A stretch of 64,000 bases of DNA from Acidobacteriota bacterium. GTDB taxonomy: Bacteria; Acidobacteriota; Thermoanaerobaculia; Thermoanaerobaculales; Thermoanaerobaculaceae. The DNA is taken from positions 108,303 to 172,302 of the forward strand of contig JACQZW010000024.1 in the NCBI GenBank assembly GCA_016213675.1, given 5' to 3'. Shown piece by piece: positions 18,154 through 26,504 of the stretch; the first letter of the stretch is position 1; every line of letters begins with the position of its first letter. A model generated the notes under the pieces. That model searched no databases, was not told the origin of the DNA, and worked only from the letters and a program-made list of their open reading frames with translations. The position numbers were made by a program, and so were the translations under genes.

Positions 18154-19674
18154 TCACTTTCCCGGCGCGCGGCCGGGATCGGTGTACGAGTCGGTGCGGG
18201 TGCTGACGCTGACGGCGGCCTCGACGAGCCCGGCGCCGGGCGGGTGTGGCGTTGCCGGCGTCGGGCCCTCCTTGATCTTGTGGTCGAGGACGAAGACCCA
18301 CACCGCGGCGAGCCCGACGTAGATCAGGGAGAACAGGACGATGGAGGCGAGGACCTGGTCGGCGCGGACCGCCCGGGAGAACGCGTCGGCGGTGCGCAGC
18401 CCGGCCGCGCGATCGACCTGCACGAACCCGTCGGCGTCGCGGATCGGCTCGCCTAGGGCATCGCGCACGATTGGCGGCTGTACGACCCAGGGCTGTCGCC
18501 CGACCTCGGCGGCTACCCAGCCGAGTTGGTTGGCGACCAGCGGCCCGGCCACCGCGAAGACGAACACCCAGAGCAGCCAGCGGGTGGAGAACAACCGCTT
18601 GCGCCAGAGCAACAGGCAGGCGAGCAGCGTCAGGCCGACGAAGCCGAAGCCGAGTCCGACCATGACGTGATAGGAGGCGTAGGGCACCAGCACCGGCGGC
18701 CGGTCCTCGGGGTGGAACGCGTCGAGGCCGAGGACGGTGGCGTTCCAGTCGCCGGTGAGCAGGTACGAGAGCAGGCCGGGGACCGCCACCTCGCCGTGGA
18801 CGGTGGCCGCCTTCTCGTCGGGCAGCCCGGCGAGCGAGAGGTCGCCGCGGCCGGTGGTGAACTGGCCCTCGAAGGCCGCCAGCTTCGCGGGCTGGTGGCG
18901 GTAGACGTTCTTCCCCTGCAGGTCGCCGGAAACTGCGGCGGCGAGGGAGAACACAGTGGCGAAGAGCAGCGCCCCGGCGAACGAACGGCGGGCGAACTCC
19001 TCGTGCCGTCGCCGCAGCAGGTAGTACGCCGAGATGCTCATGATGAAGAAGGCGCCCATGATGAACGCGCCCAGCCAGACGTGGACCAGGCGGTGGACGG
19101 TCGACGGGTTGAACACGACCGCCCAGAAGTCCACGACCTCGGCGCGCATCACCGGCTGCCCGTCGATGAGGACCGGCGCGCCGTCGCGCAGCAACGGCAC
19201 GATGTGGCTCCCCGCCGGGGTCTGCTGCCACGAGTTGGCGACGACGATCCAGATCGCCGAGAAGATCGATCCGAGGGAGACCATCACGGTGGCGACGAAG
19301 TGCATCCGCGGCGAGACGCGGTCCCAGCCGAAGACCAGCACCGCGAGGAAGCCGCTCTCGAGGAAGAAGGCGAAGATCCCCTCGGCGGCGAGCGCCGAGC
19401 CGAAGACGTCGCCGACGAAGCGCGAGTACGTCGCCCAGTTGGTTCCGAACTGGAACTCCATGACGATCCCGGTGGCGACGCCGATGGCGAAGTTGAGGGC
19501 GAAGATGCGCGTCCAGAAACGGGCTGCGGTCTCGTAGAGCGGGTCCCGGGTGGCGAGGTAGCGCCCTTCCAGCCACACCATGACCACGCCCATACCGATC
19601 GTGAGCGGCGGGAAGATGTAGTGGAACATGATGGTCAGGGCGAACTGCAACCGCGAGAGCATGACCACGTCCAT
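18154..19674 (-). CDS. cydA: Cytochrome bd-type quinol oxidase subunit I (CydA)
   Basis: 506 residues, close to the E. coli length. It opens with [23 protein letters not shown], where the His is a conserved haem ligand, and keeps the quinol-site motif [14 protein letters not shown] (the usual form is GWxxTEVGRQPW). It binds haems b558, b595 and d and the quinol. The Q-loop region between helices is short. The C-terminal tail ([15 protein letters not shown]...) is disordered. It is the first gene of cydAB. About 700 bases without genes lie upstream, containing repeat elements, so the promoter should be within the ~100 bases before 19674. Confidence 0.96.
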   Translation of the reverse strand: MDVVMLSRLQFALTIMFHYIFPPLTIGMGVVMVWLEGRYLATRDPLYETAARFWTRIFALNFAIGVATGIVMEFQFGTNWATYSRFVGDVFGSALAAEGIFAFFLESGFLAVLVFGWDRVSPRMHFVATVMVSLGSIFSAIWIVVANSWQQTPAGSHIVPLLRDGAPVLIDGQPVMRAEVVDFWAVVFNPSTVHRLVHVWLGAFIMGAFFIMSISAYYLLRRRHEEFARRSFAGALLFATVFSLAAAVSGDLQGKNVYRHQPAKLAAFEGQFTTGRGDLSLAGLPDEKAATVHGEVAVPGLLSYLLTGDWNATVLGLDAFHPEDRPPVLVPYASYHVMVGLGFGFVGLTLLACLLLWRKRLFSTRWLLWVFVFAVAGPLVANQLGWVAAEVGRQPWVVQPPIVRDALGEPIRDADGFVQVDRAAGLRTADAFSRAVRADQVLASIVLFSLIYVGLAAVWVFVLDHKIKEGPTPATPHPPGAGLVEAAVSVSTRTDSYTDPGRAPGK

Positions 19675-20386
19675 GGCTCATCCCTCCGACGACGCAGGCG
19701 GACGCGACGATGGCATATCCGGCGCGGTGCGGCAATCGGCTCGCTGGGGCACGAGGTACCCGCGGTCGGTGTCGCCCTGTGTCACCGCGAACACAGGACA
19801 GCCTGGGCGGGCCGCTTCTTCGAGGACGTAACGCCATCAGGTGAGTGAGTGCGGTACAACACCCTCCGTCATCCTGAGGAGGAGCGCAGCGACGACGAAG
19901 GACCCCGTGGCGCCTGAGGTCGACCCAGACGCGCAGGTTGGCGCTCCAGGCGCGTCGGGATCGCGCGGAGGGTTGGGCGGGTGGCGCGACGCGGGCTGCA
20001 GGGCTAAGGCCGGAACCCGATGGCGGTTGGGTGCCGGGTGGTAGGCGCGGTCGCTGCAACTGGCGTGGTGCTCCCGCATCCTTCACTCGCTGCGCTCGTC
20101 CAGGATGACAGCGGGGTCGATGTTCATTGGGAGGAGGCCGAAGGCCGACGAAGCAATGCGGGGGCGCCGCGCTTTCCCGGACCACCGCTGGCGTCGGCCT
20201 CCGACCCCGCCCCCTCTGCTTCGGGCCGTGACCAGCCAACCCACGTCACGCCGCCCGCCCAGCCGCCGCGCGGTCCCGAGGCGCCTGGCCGCCCTCCGAG
20301 GGGCTGACAAAGGCGCGTGGGCGTCGGTGACTTGACGAAGTTGGGTGCGAGGTGGTGGCGGCCGCGTCGGTCAACCCGGGATGGGC
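19675..20386. other. Gene-free region with a composite inverted-repeat element
   Basis: About 710 bases between cydA and the cupin gene. The stretches 19781-19832, 19868-19956 and 20078-20123 match repeats found elsewhere in the window (described separately). The rest (about 19957-20077 and 20124-20340) contains no protein-like frame and no further repeat that I could identify. Confidence 0.6.
19781..20123. repeat. Composite interspersed repeat, copy A
   Basis: Three parts. (1) 19781-19832 has the core GC palindrome and TTCTTCGAGGA tail shared with four other sites. (2) 19868-19956 begins GTCATCCTGAGGAGGAGC and matches the reverse complement of 55350-55437 over ~88 bases with about nine differences. 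(3) 20078-20123 ends AGGATGACAGCGGGGTCGAT and matches the reverse complement of ~55301-55348. Relative to the copy at 55 kb, ~120 extra bases separate parts 2 and 3. Confidence 0.75.
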
Positions 20387-20755
20387 TCAGTCGAGGCGGT
20401 CGTACCGGTCCTGGGTGATCTCGGCGCGCACGTCGCCGGTGTGGGCGATGCCGTCGGGCTCGAAGAGGATCGCCTTGACGTGTCCCCGCGGGACGACGCG
20501 ATGCTCCCGGCCCCGGGGGACGATGCAGAACTCGCCCGGGTGGAGGGTCATGACCGAGTCGCCCTCGAGGACGTCGAGCACGCCCTCGACGACCCAGAAC
20601 AGCTCGTCCTCGTGGTCGTGGGTGTGCCACGGGACCTTGTCGCCCTCGAGGTGCACGAGCTTGACGTGCTGCCCGTTGAGCTCGCCGACGATCTTCGGCG
20701 AGAAGGTGTCGGTGAACCTCGCGAAGCACTGCTCGATGTTGACGATCCGGGCCAT
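20387..20755 (-). CDS. Cupin-domain protein
   Basis: 122 residues, a single-domain cupin. The metal-site motifs are visible: WHTHDHEDELFWVVEGVLDV (two His and a Glu) and then HPGEFCIVPRGREHRVV with the last His. No enzymatic class can be assigned from this. Such small cupins act as sugar isomerases, dioxygenases or sensors. The N-terminus (MARIVNIEQCFARFTDTF) precedes the barrel directly. It stands alone, with the SEC-C protein gene ~160 nt upstream on the same strand. Confidence 0.85.
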   Translation of the reverse strand: MARIVNIEQCFARFTDTFSPKIVGELNGQHVKLVHLEGDKVPWHTHDHEDELFWVVEGVLDVLEGDSVMTLHPGEFCIVPRGREHRVVPRGHVKAILFEPDGIAHTGDVRAEITQDRYDRLD

Positions 20756-20913
20756 CTACCGCCCCCTCTGCGGGTCTCGCCGCGACTCGAGGAAGGCCCC
20801 TGCGCTGACGATCCTGGGAGCCTCTACGGAGGATCCACGGGCCTGGTTGCGTCGCCGGCGCCTCCGGTCTGCACCGAACCGGCGGGTGCCGACCTCCAGG
20901 CGCCGGGTGTCGC

Positions 20914-21198
20914 TCAGCCCGCCTTGCGCGGCGTGGTGACCCTCCGGGCCCCGCGGGTGCCCTGGGCGCCCTGGGCGGCGCGCTTCCACGGCTGGTCCGT
21001 GGCCCGCGGTGGCGGTGTCGCGCGAGGCGCTGGCTCGTCCTCCGGCGGCGGAGTCGGCGGCGCGGCGCTCGCCTGCTTCGCCAGCGCGGCGAGATCGGCC
21101 GCCTCGTCGGCGGCGAGACAGCAGTGCTTGTACTTCTTGCCTGAGCCGCAATGGCACGGCTCGTTGCGACCCGGACGCCTGGTTCCTTCGTCGGCCAT
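20914..21198 (-). CDS. SEC-C motif protein
   Basis: 94 residues. The SEC-C zinc-binding motif is at the N-terminus: GRNEPCHCGSGKKYKHCC. This motif, known from the C-terminus of SecA, binds zinc and contacts partner proteins or ribosomes. Here it stands alone, followed by a low-complexity Pro/Ala/Arg-rich tail (PPTPPPEDEPAPRATPPPRA) with a basic end. The cellular role of isolated SEC-C proteins is not established. Confidence 0.8.
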   Translation of the reverse strand: MADEGTRRPGRNEPCHCGSGKKYKHCCLAADEAADLAALAKQASAAPPTPPPEDEPAPRATPPPRATDQPWKRAAQGAQGTRGARRVTTPRKAG

Positions 21199-21287
21199 TG
21201 CTCACCTCACACGGCTTCTACCTTAGCACTGTGCCGTCTGACGGTCCGAGCCACTCCCCGGGGTCCTTCGCGGCCGGCGCCGGGTTC

Positions 21288-21902
21288 TCAGGCGAAGGCG
21301 AGCGCGGCGAGGGTGACGGCGTAGTCGCGGACGTCGGGCGGCCACGACGCGACGTGCTCGTCGAAGCGGGGCCGGTCGGCGGCGAACAGGGCGCGGAGCG
21401 CTTCCTCGTAACCGGGGAGGTTGCCCGCCATGGCGGACATGAAGCGGTAGGCGACCTCCTGCGCCCGGCGCTGGCGGTCCCTGCCCTCGTTCGCCTTGCG
21501 CGCCTGCTCGACGAGCTTGCGCAGCGCCACCGAGGCCCCGCCCGGCTGGTCGTTGAGCCACTCCCAGTGGCGAGGCAGCAGCGTGACCTCTCGTGCGACC
21601 ACACCGAGCCGTGGGCGTCCCGGACCGCGGGGCGCCGACGGAGACGGGCCGTCGTCGGCCCCGGCGCCCGCGACGGCGCGGGCGGCCCGCGTCACGCGCT
21701 CCACGAGCTCCGCGACTGTCAGGCTGAAGTCCAGGTCGATCAGCTCGGCGCTGGCGTCGTCGAACACCAGGACCGACGCGCCGCCGTCACGGTGGAAGGC
21801 TTCCTGGGCGGCACGTGCGACCTCGGCGAGCGTTCCGGAGGCGATGCGCCGGGTGTCGGCGAAAGCGGTGCAGCTCGGCTGTCTTTCGGGTTCCATCGTC
21901 AT
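21288..21902 (-). CDS. DUF2239 family protein
   Basis: 204 residues and, as far as I recognise it, a DUF2239 protein. It opens CTAFADTRRIASGTLAEVARA, has VLVFDDASAELIDLDFSLTV, a variable Ala/Gly/Pro linker, then GRPRLGVVAREVTLLPRHWEWL with GGASVALRKLVEQARKAN, and ends with a helical region (SAMAGNLPGYEEALRALFA). The second half resembles a DNA-binding or toxin-regulator-like helical unit, but the function is unknown. ATG 21902 and ATG 21896 are both possible; GGGAGG sits at a better distance for 21896. It has a clear promoter and repeated operator-like boxes (see 21944-21992). Confidence 0.8.
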   Translation of the reverse strand: MTMEPERQPSCTAFADTRRIASGTLAEVARAAQEAFHRDGGASVLVFDDASAELIDLDFSLTVAELVERVTRAARAVAGAGADDGPSPSAPRGPGRPRLGVVAREVTLLPRHWEWLNDQPGGASVALRKLVEQARKANEGRDRQRRAQEVAYRFMSAMAGNLPGYEEALRALFAADRPRFDEHVASWPPDVRDYAVTLAALAFA

Positions 21903-21943
21903 CCTCCCGGTCGCCGGGAGCCTCCCGGGCGACGCGAGGTTGT

Positions 21944-21972
21944 GTTTTACCCGGATAAAATCAGATTGTCAA
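21944..21972 (-). promoter_or_regulatory. Sigma-70-type promoter of the DUF2239 gene
   Basis: Reading the minus strand: -35 TTGACA (21967-21972), 17-nt spacer, -10 TAAAAC (21944-21949), about 40 nt before the start codon. This is the best consensus promoter in the window and lies in a locally AT-rich patch. Confidence 0.65.
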
Positions 21973-21992
21973 TATCACCCGGATACAATCAG
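21949..21992. promoter_or_regulatory. Two direct repeats overlapping the DUF2239 promoter (putative operator)
   Basis: ACCCGGATAAAATCAG at 21949-21964 and ACCCGGATACAATCAG at 21977-21992 differ at one base and are 28 bp apart. The first fills the spacer between -35 and -10; the second lies just upstream of -35. The first is also close to a palindrome (TTACCCGGATAA). The position suggests a repressor that blocks polymerase. The regulator is not identified and no regulator gene adjoins; the divergent neighbour encodes an SRPBCC protein. Confidence 0.55.
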
Positions 21993-22154
21993 GCTCAACG
22001 CGACGCACCAAGGATCTCAGCGGGTCTTTCCGCGCGTCACCGGTCCACGCTCCGCGCGTCCCTGAATGACGTGGGCGTCTCCGGTGTTCCTCCCGAGTGA
22101 GCGTCGATCGCGGGGGCGATGACCTCGCCGTGCCGCGACGACGGGGGAGGGCAC

Positions 22155-22637
22155 ATGGACGCAAGCCGTAGCCTGATCGCCAGGTCAACGCCGTGGGACC
22201 TGGTCCTCACGCGCACCTGCGACACGCCACGCCGCATCGTCTTCCGGGCCTGGTCCGAGCCCACGCGGTTTGCGCAGTGGTGGGGCCCCCGGGGCTTCAC
22301 CAACCCGGTCTGTGAGCTGGAATCCAGGCCTGGAGGCGCGCTCCGCATCGACATGCGCGGACCGGACGGCACGGTCTACCGGACGGTGGGGGCCTTCCGG
22401 GAAGTCGTCGAACCCGAGCGGCTGGTGTTCACGACGTCGGCTCTCGACGACACGGGCCGTCCGCTTTTCGAGGTGCTGAACTCCGTCACGTTCTCGGAGC
22501 GCGGCGGCACGACGTCGGTCACGGTCCAGGCGCAGGTCCTCAAGTGGATCCCCGCCGGGGAGCGATTCCTCGAAGGCATGGAGGAGGGGTGGAGCCAGAC
22601 GCTCGAGCGCCTCGCCGCCTACGTGGCGGAGAACTGA
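22155..22637 (+). CDS. SRPBCC/AHSA1-like (START superfamily) protein
   Basis: 160 residues with the AHSA1 pattern: TRTCDTPRRIVFRAWSEPTR, QWWGPRGFTNPVCELESRPGG, the RIDMRGPDG turn, VEPERLVFTTS, then the C-terminal helix EGMEEGWSQTLERLAAY. These proteins form a helix-grip pocket for hydrophobic ligands; the ligand is unknown. ATG 22155 is preferred because GGGGGAGGG lies just upstream; an ATG at 22119 would add 12 residues without a ribosome site. It is divergent from the DUF2239 gene, and such SRPBCC genes are often controlled by ArsR-type regulators, none of which is visible here. Confidence 0.88.
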   Translation: MDASRSLIARSTPWDLVLTRTCDTPRRIVFRAWSEPTRFAQWWGPRGFTNPVCELESRPGGALRIDMRGPDGTVYRTVGAFREVVEPERLVFTTSALDDTGRPLFEVLNSVTFSERGGTTSVTVQAQVLKWIPAGERFLEGMEEGWSQTLERLAAYVAEN

Positions 22638-23110
22638 GCGCGCCGCCGAGCGGAGGCCCCGGAAGGGCTGCGAGGATGTCGCCGATCGCCGCTGCAACGG
22701 GAGAGCGCAGGCCCGGCCGAGTCCGGCGGAATGCGAACCTGTGCCGGCACGGCCCTGCCGGTGCGCGCGATTGGGGTCTCGGGCGCATAACGTCGTGCTC
22801 CACTCGCGGCCGAGTGTCGCCCGGTACCCTGTTCTGCATCGACATGCGCGGACCGAGCTCGAGACTCCGTTTCCGGTCGCGTCCCGGCGACCCTGGGGCA
22901 GTCCCGACCGTGAAGCTGTGGACAGGTCGAGGGGGGAGTCGGGTGCGGGTCGCGCTGTTCCCAGGCGGCCGCGAAGTGGATGGAACTCGTGCAAGCGCAA
23001 AATCATACATTTCATCGGCGAAAAGAAGGCGGCGACCGACTTCACGAGGGTCTTGCGACTCGCTCTCGACATCTGCTACGATCGGACCCTAATCATAGGG
23101 AGGCTGTGGG
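22638..23110. other. Gene-free region with a 20-bp copy of part of the SRPBCC gene
   Basis: About 470 bases with no convincing gene. The 20-mer gcatcgacatgcgcggaccg at 22836-22855 is identical to 22345-22364 inside the SRPBCC gene (it encodes the RIDMRGP turn) and in one frame again reads IDMRGP. The rest does not read as SRPBCC. The right end holds the promoter region of the histidine kinase gene. Confidence 0.4.
23053..23103 (+). promoter_or_regulatory. Possible promoter and palindrome before the cNMP-domain kinase gene
   Basis: TTGCGA (23053-23058), 18 nt, TACGAT (23077-23082), then a perfect palindrome CCCTA-atca-TAGGG (23087-23100), then GGGAGG as ribosome site for the GTG at 23111. The palindrome lies where transcription would start and may be an operator. 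The promoter match is moderate. Confidence 0.35.
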
Positions 23111-24511
23111 GTGGACGCACTCGTCGAACGCCTGAGGGCGCATCGCACGCTGGCGGCGGCACCGCGCGAGCAGTTGGCGTGGCTGGTATCGCACGGACAG
23201 CTCCAGCGGTTCGCGGCCGGCGAGATGCTGATGCGAACGGGCGAGCCGGTCGTCGAGCTGTCGGTCGTGCTCGCGGGCCGCTACTCGATCCGGGTTCACC
23301 GTGGCAGCGGCTGGCGCCGGGTCATGGAGTGGCGGGCCGGCGACGTCGGCGGCCTGCTCCCGTACTCGCGCATGAAGGTCTCGCCGGGCGAGGTCCGCAC
23401 CGACGAGCCGACGGAGCTCGTCGCGGTCCACAGCGACCACTTCCCGGCGATGATCAGGGAGTGCCACGAGCTGACCGCGATCCTCGTGCACGTCATGCTG
23501 GACCGGGCCCGCCACTTCAGGTCGAGCGACCTCCACGACGAGAAGCTGGCCTCCCTCGGACGGCTGGCCGCCGGACTCGCCCACGAGCTCAACAACCCGG
23601 CCTCGGCGGCCGCGCGCAGTGCCGGGGTGCTGCTCGAGAGGTTGCCTGCGGCCGAGGCGGCCCACCGCGCGCTCGGCGCCGTCCGCCTCTCGCCGCCCGA
23701 GCTGGCGGCCTTCGACGAGCTGCGCCGGCACTGCCTGGCCGGTGCGGCGGCCTCGGCTCTGTCGGCTCTCGAGCAGGCCGAGCGCGAGGAGGCCTTCGGC
23801 AACTGGCTGGAGGACCACGGCGTCGAGCACACGGTGGGCGAGGTCCTGGCGGAGACCGGCCTCGAGCTTCCGACCCTCGACGCCGCGGCGGGTGAGTTCG
23901 GCCGCGCCGCGCTCGGCCCCGCGCTCGCGGCGCTCGCCGCCTCCTGCAGCACGCGACGACTGGCCGCCGACGTCGAGCGCGCCGCGGGCCGCGTCCACGA
24001 GCTGGTCGCGGCGGTCAAGGGGTTCACGTACATGGACCAGGCGACCGTGCCCAAGCCCGTGGACGTCGCGCGCGGACTCGGTGACACCCTGACCATCCTC
24101 CGGTCGAAGGCCAAGTCGAGGTCGGTGCGGTTGAGCTACGAGGCGGAGCCCGACCTGCCCGTCGTCGACGGCCTCGGGGGCGAGCTCAACCAGGTGTGGG
24201 CGAACCTCATCGACAACGCGATCGAGGCCGCGGCCGGCGGTCACGTCGAGGTCAGCGCGCGCCGCGCGGGCGACACGGTCGTCGTGCGCGTCGTGGACGA
24301 CGGTCCGGGACTGAGCCGGGAGGTCCGCGATCGGATGTTCGAGCCCTTCTTCACGACCAGGCCTGCCGGCGAGGGCGCCGGCCTCGGCCTCGCGATCGTC
24401 CGCAGCCTGGTGGCCCAGCACGACGGCGAGGTCGAGGTCGAGTCGCGACCCGGGAGGACCGAGTTCCGCGTCACCCTGCCGGCGGGTCATCCGGCGGCGA
24501 GTGAGAACTAG
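23111..24511 (+). CDS. Histidine kinase with N-terminal cyclic-nucleotide-binding-like domain
   Basis: 466 residues. Residues ~10-125 form a cNMP-binding-like beta-roll (LQRFAAGEMLMRTGEPVVELSVVLAGRYSI), though the canonical phosphate cassette is not evident, so it may bind something else. The phosphoacceptor His158 is in AAGLAHELNNPASAA. The two halves of the dimerisation domain are separated by an unusually long ~130-residue helical insert (to about VKGFTYMDQATVPKPV). The HATPase domain has NLIDNAIEAA, VDDGPGL and GAGLGLAIV. No membrane segment. GTG start with GGGAGG 7 nt upstream. It starts a three-gene run with a small protein and a REC-TrxR fusion; the receiver of that fusion is its probable target. 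Confidence 0.9.
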   Translation: MDALVERLRAHRTLAAAPREQLAWLVSHGQLQRFAAGEMLMRTGEPVVELSVVLAGRYSIRVHRGSGWRRVMEWRAGDVGGLLPYSRMKVSPGEVRTDEPTELVAVHSDHFPAMIRECHELTAILVHVMLDRARHFRSSDLHDEKLASLGRLAAGLAHELNNPASAAARSAGVLLERLPAAEAAHRALGAVRLSPPELAAFDELRRHCLAGAAASALSALEQAEREEAFGNWLEDHGVEHTVGEVLAETGLELPTLDAAAGEFGRAALGPALAALAASCSTRRLAADVERAAGRVHELVAAVKGFTYMDQATVPKPVDVARGLGDTLTILRSKAKSRSVRLSYEAEPDLPVVDGLGGELNQVWANLIDNAIEAAAGGHVEVSARRAGDTVVVRVVDDGPGLSREVRDRMFEPFFTTRPAGEGAGLGLAIVRSLVAQHDGEVEVESRPGRTEFRVTLPAGHPAASEN

Positions 24512-24528
24512 AAGACTGGAGGACGCCG

Positions 24529-24807
24529 ATGCCCCGATTCCTCATCGAAGTGCCGCATGAAGAAGACGTCGTCGCCTGCGCCAGGGTCGTGCGGATCTTC
24601 CTCACCAGCGGGTCGCACTTCCTGACCAACGCCGAGTGGGGATGCGCCGACGGCGATCACCGCTGCTGGATGATCGCCGACGTGGCCGACCGCAACGAGG
24701 CGCGCGGCATCGTGCCGCCCGGCCTGCGCGCGCAGTCCAGGGTCGTCGGCCTGACCCGGTTCACCCTGGAAGAGATCGATCGGATCCAGCGGGAGCACGG
24801 AGGCTGA
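24529..24807 (+). CDS. Small conserved protein of the redox-signalling operon
   Basis: 92 residues, function unknown. The sequence looks well folded: PRFLIEVPHEEDVVACARVV, then NAEWGCADGDHRCWMIADV, then RNEARGIVPPGLRAQSRVVG and LTRFTLEEIDRIQREHGG. Two Cys and a His lie close together in WGCADGDHRC, possibly a metal or thiol site. It lies 17 nt after the kinase stop and 18 nt before the fusion gene, with GGAGGA as ribosome site, so it belongs to the operon. Confidence 0.8.
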   Translation: MPRFLIEVPHEEDVVACARVVRIFLTSGSHFLTNAEWGCADGDHRCWMIADVADRNEARGIVPPGLRAQSRVVGLTRFTLEEIDRIQREHGG

Positions 24808-24825
24808 CGGGAGGTCACGAGCGCC

Positions 24826-26487
24826 ATGGCAAAGCCGATTCTCTTGACGGTTGACGACGATCCGGAGGTGCTCGCCGCGATCGAGCGCGACCTGCGCGAG
24901 CACTACCGGCACGACTACCTCGTCCTCAAGGCCCGCTCCGGCGAGGAGGCGCTGCAGGTCGCGACCGAGGCCCGGCAGCGCGGCAGGACGATCGCCCTGT
25001 TCCTGGTCGACCAGCGCATGCCCGGCATGACCGGCACCGCGGTGCTCACCGAGCTCCGCAAGCTGTTCCCGGAGGCGCGCAAGGTGCTCCTGACGGCGTA
25101 CGCGGACACCGAGGCGGCGATCTCCAGCATCAACGAGATCGGCCTCGACCACTACCTCCTCAAGCCGTGGCACCCGCCGGAGCAGCGGCTCTACCCGGTC
25201 CTCGACGACTTACTCACCGAGTGGCAGACGCACGCCCGGCCGCCGTACGACGGCATCCGGGTGGCCGGCGCCCAGTGGTGCCGCCAGTGTTACGAAACCA
25301 AGGACTTCCTGGCCCGCAACCACGTTCCCTACCAGTGGCTGGACATCGAGCGCGACGCTCCGACCCGCGAGCTGGTCGAGCGCCTGACCGGCTCGCTGAC
25401 CCGCCTGCCGGTGATCCTGCTCCCCGACGGCAGCCACCTGGTCGCGCCGACCCGCACCGAGCTGGCGGCCAGGGCGGGGCTGCGGACGCAGGCGGAGGCG
25501 AAGGTCTACGACCTCGTGATCGTCGGCGGGGGACCGGCCGGGTTGGCCGACGCGGTTTACGGCGCCTCGGAGGGGCTGAGCACGCTCCTGATCGAGCAGC
25601 ACGCACCGGGCGGCCAGGCGGGCACGAGCTCGCGCATCGAGAACTACCTCGGTTTCCCCGCCGGCGTGACCGGCGAGGACCTCGCGCGCCGTGCCATCGC
25701 CCAGGCGCGGCGCTTCGGCGCCGAGCTGCTCACCGCGCAGGAGGTCGTCGGGCTTCACCGGGAGGATCCGTACCGCGTCGTCCAGCTCGCCGACGGCAGC
25801 GAGGTGAGGTCGTACGCCGTCCTGCTGGCGACCGGGCTGGCGGTCAACACGCTGGACGTGCCCGGGATCGAGCGCCTGCTCGGGGCCGGCGTGTACTACG
25901 GCGCCGCGACCACCGAGGCGGCGATCTACCGCGACTGCGACGTGTGCATCGTCGGCGGCGCCAACTCCGCCGGGCAGGGGGCGGTCTTCTTCGCGCGCAC
26001 CGCGCGCCGCGTCACGATGCTCCTGCGCAGCACCGGCCTCGAGACGTCGATGTCGCAGTACCTCATCGACCGGATCGCCGCCCTCCCCAACATCACCGTG
26101 GTGCCGCGCGTCGAGGTGGAGGAGGCGCGCGGCCGCGACCACCTCGAGGAGATCGTGATCCGGCACGGCGACAGCGGCGAGGAGAGCGTCATGGCGTGCG
26201 CCGCCCTGTTCCTGTTCGTCGGCGCCGCGCCGCGCACCGCGAGCTTCGCCGGCTTCGTCGAGCGCGACGAGCGCGGCTTCATCGTCACCGGCCCCGACCT
26301 GCCGCGCACCGGCAGCCGACCGCGCGGCTGGAGCCTCGACCGCGACCCGTTCCTGTTCGAGACCAGCGTGCCCGGCGTGTTCGCCGCCGGCGACGTCCGC
26401 GCGGGCGCCAACCGCCGCGTCGCCGCCGCGGTCGGCGAGGGCTCCGCCGCGATCTACTCGATCACGCGCTACCTCCAGACCGTCTGA
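24826..26487 (+). CDS. Fused response regulator / glutaredoxin-like / thioredoxin-reductase-like FAD protein
   Basis: 553 residues in three parts. 1-125: receiver domain (TVDDDPEV, Asp62 in LFLVDQRMPG, Lys in LLKPW). 140-215: glutaredoxin-like domain with WCRQC (Cys152 and Cys155) and the cis-Pro in RLPVILLP. 225-553: FAD/NAD(P) oxidoreductase of thioredoxin-reductase type (VIVGGGPAGL, PGGQAGTSSRIENYLGFP, VGGANSAGQGA, FAAGDVRAG). Where thioredoxin reductase has its redox CxxC before the NADPH site, this protein reads YYGAATTEAA, so the dithiol is missing; the glutaredoxin-like CxxC may take its place. Third gene of the operon with the cNMP-domain kinase, its probable phosphodonor. Confidence 0.92.
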   Translation: MAKPILLTVDDDPEVLAAIERDLREHYRHDYLVLKARSGEEALQVATEARQRGRTIALFLVDQRMPGMTGTAVLTELRKLFPEARKVLLTAYADTEAAISSINEIGLDHYLLKPWHPPEQRLYPVLDDLLTEWQTHARPPYDGIRVAGAQWCRQCYETKDFLARNHVPYQWLDIERDAPTRELVERLTGSLTRLPVILLPDGSHLVAPTRTELAARAGLRTQAEAKVYDLVIVGGGPAGLADAVYGASEGLSTLLIEQHAPGGQAGTSSRIENYLGFPAGVTGEDLARRAIAQARRFGAELLTAQEVVGLHREDPYRVVQLADGSEVRSYAVLLATGLAVNTLDVPGIERLLGAGVYYGAATTEAAIYRDCDVCIVGGANSAGQGAVFFARTARRVTMLLRSTGLETSMSQYLIDRIAALPNITVVPRVEVEEARGRDHLEEIVIRHGDSGEESVMACAALFLFVGAAPRTASFAGFVERDERGFIVTGPDLPRTGSRPRGWSLDRDPFLFETSVPGVFAAGDVRAGANRRVAAAVGEGSAAIYSITRYLQTV

Positions 26488-26504
26488 CCCAGGCGGGCCT
26501 GCGC

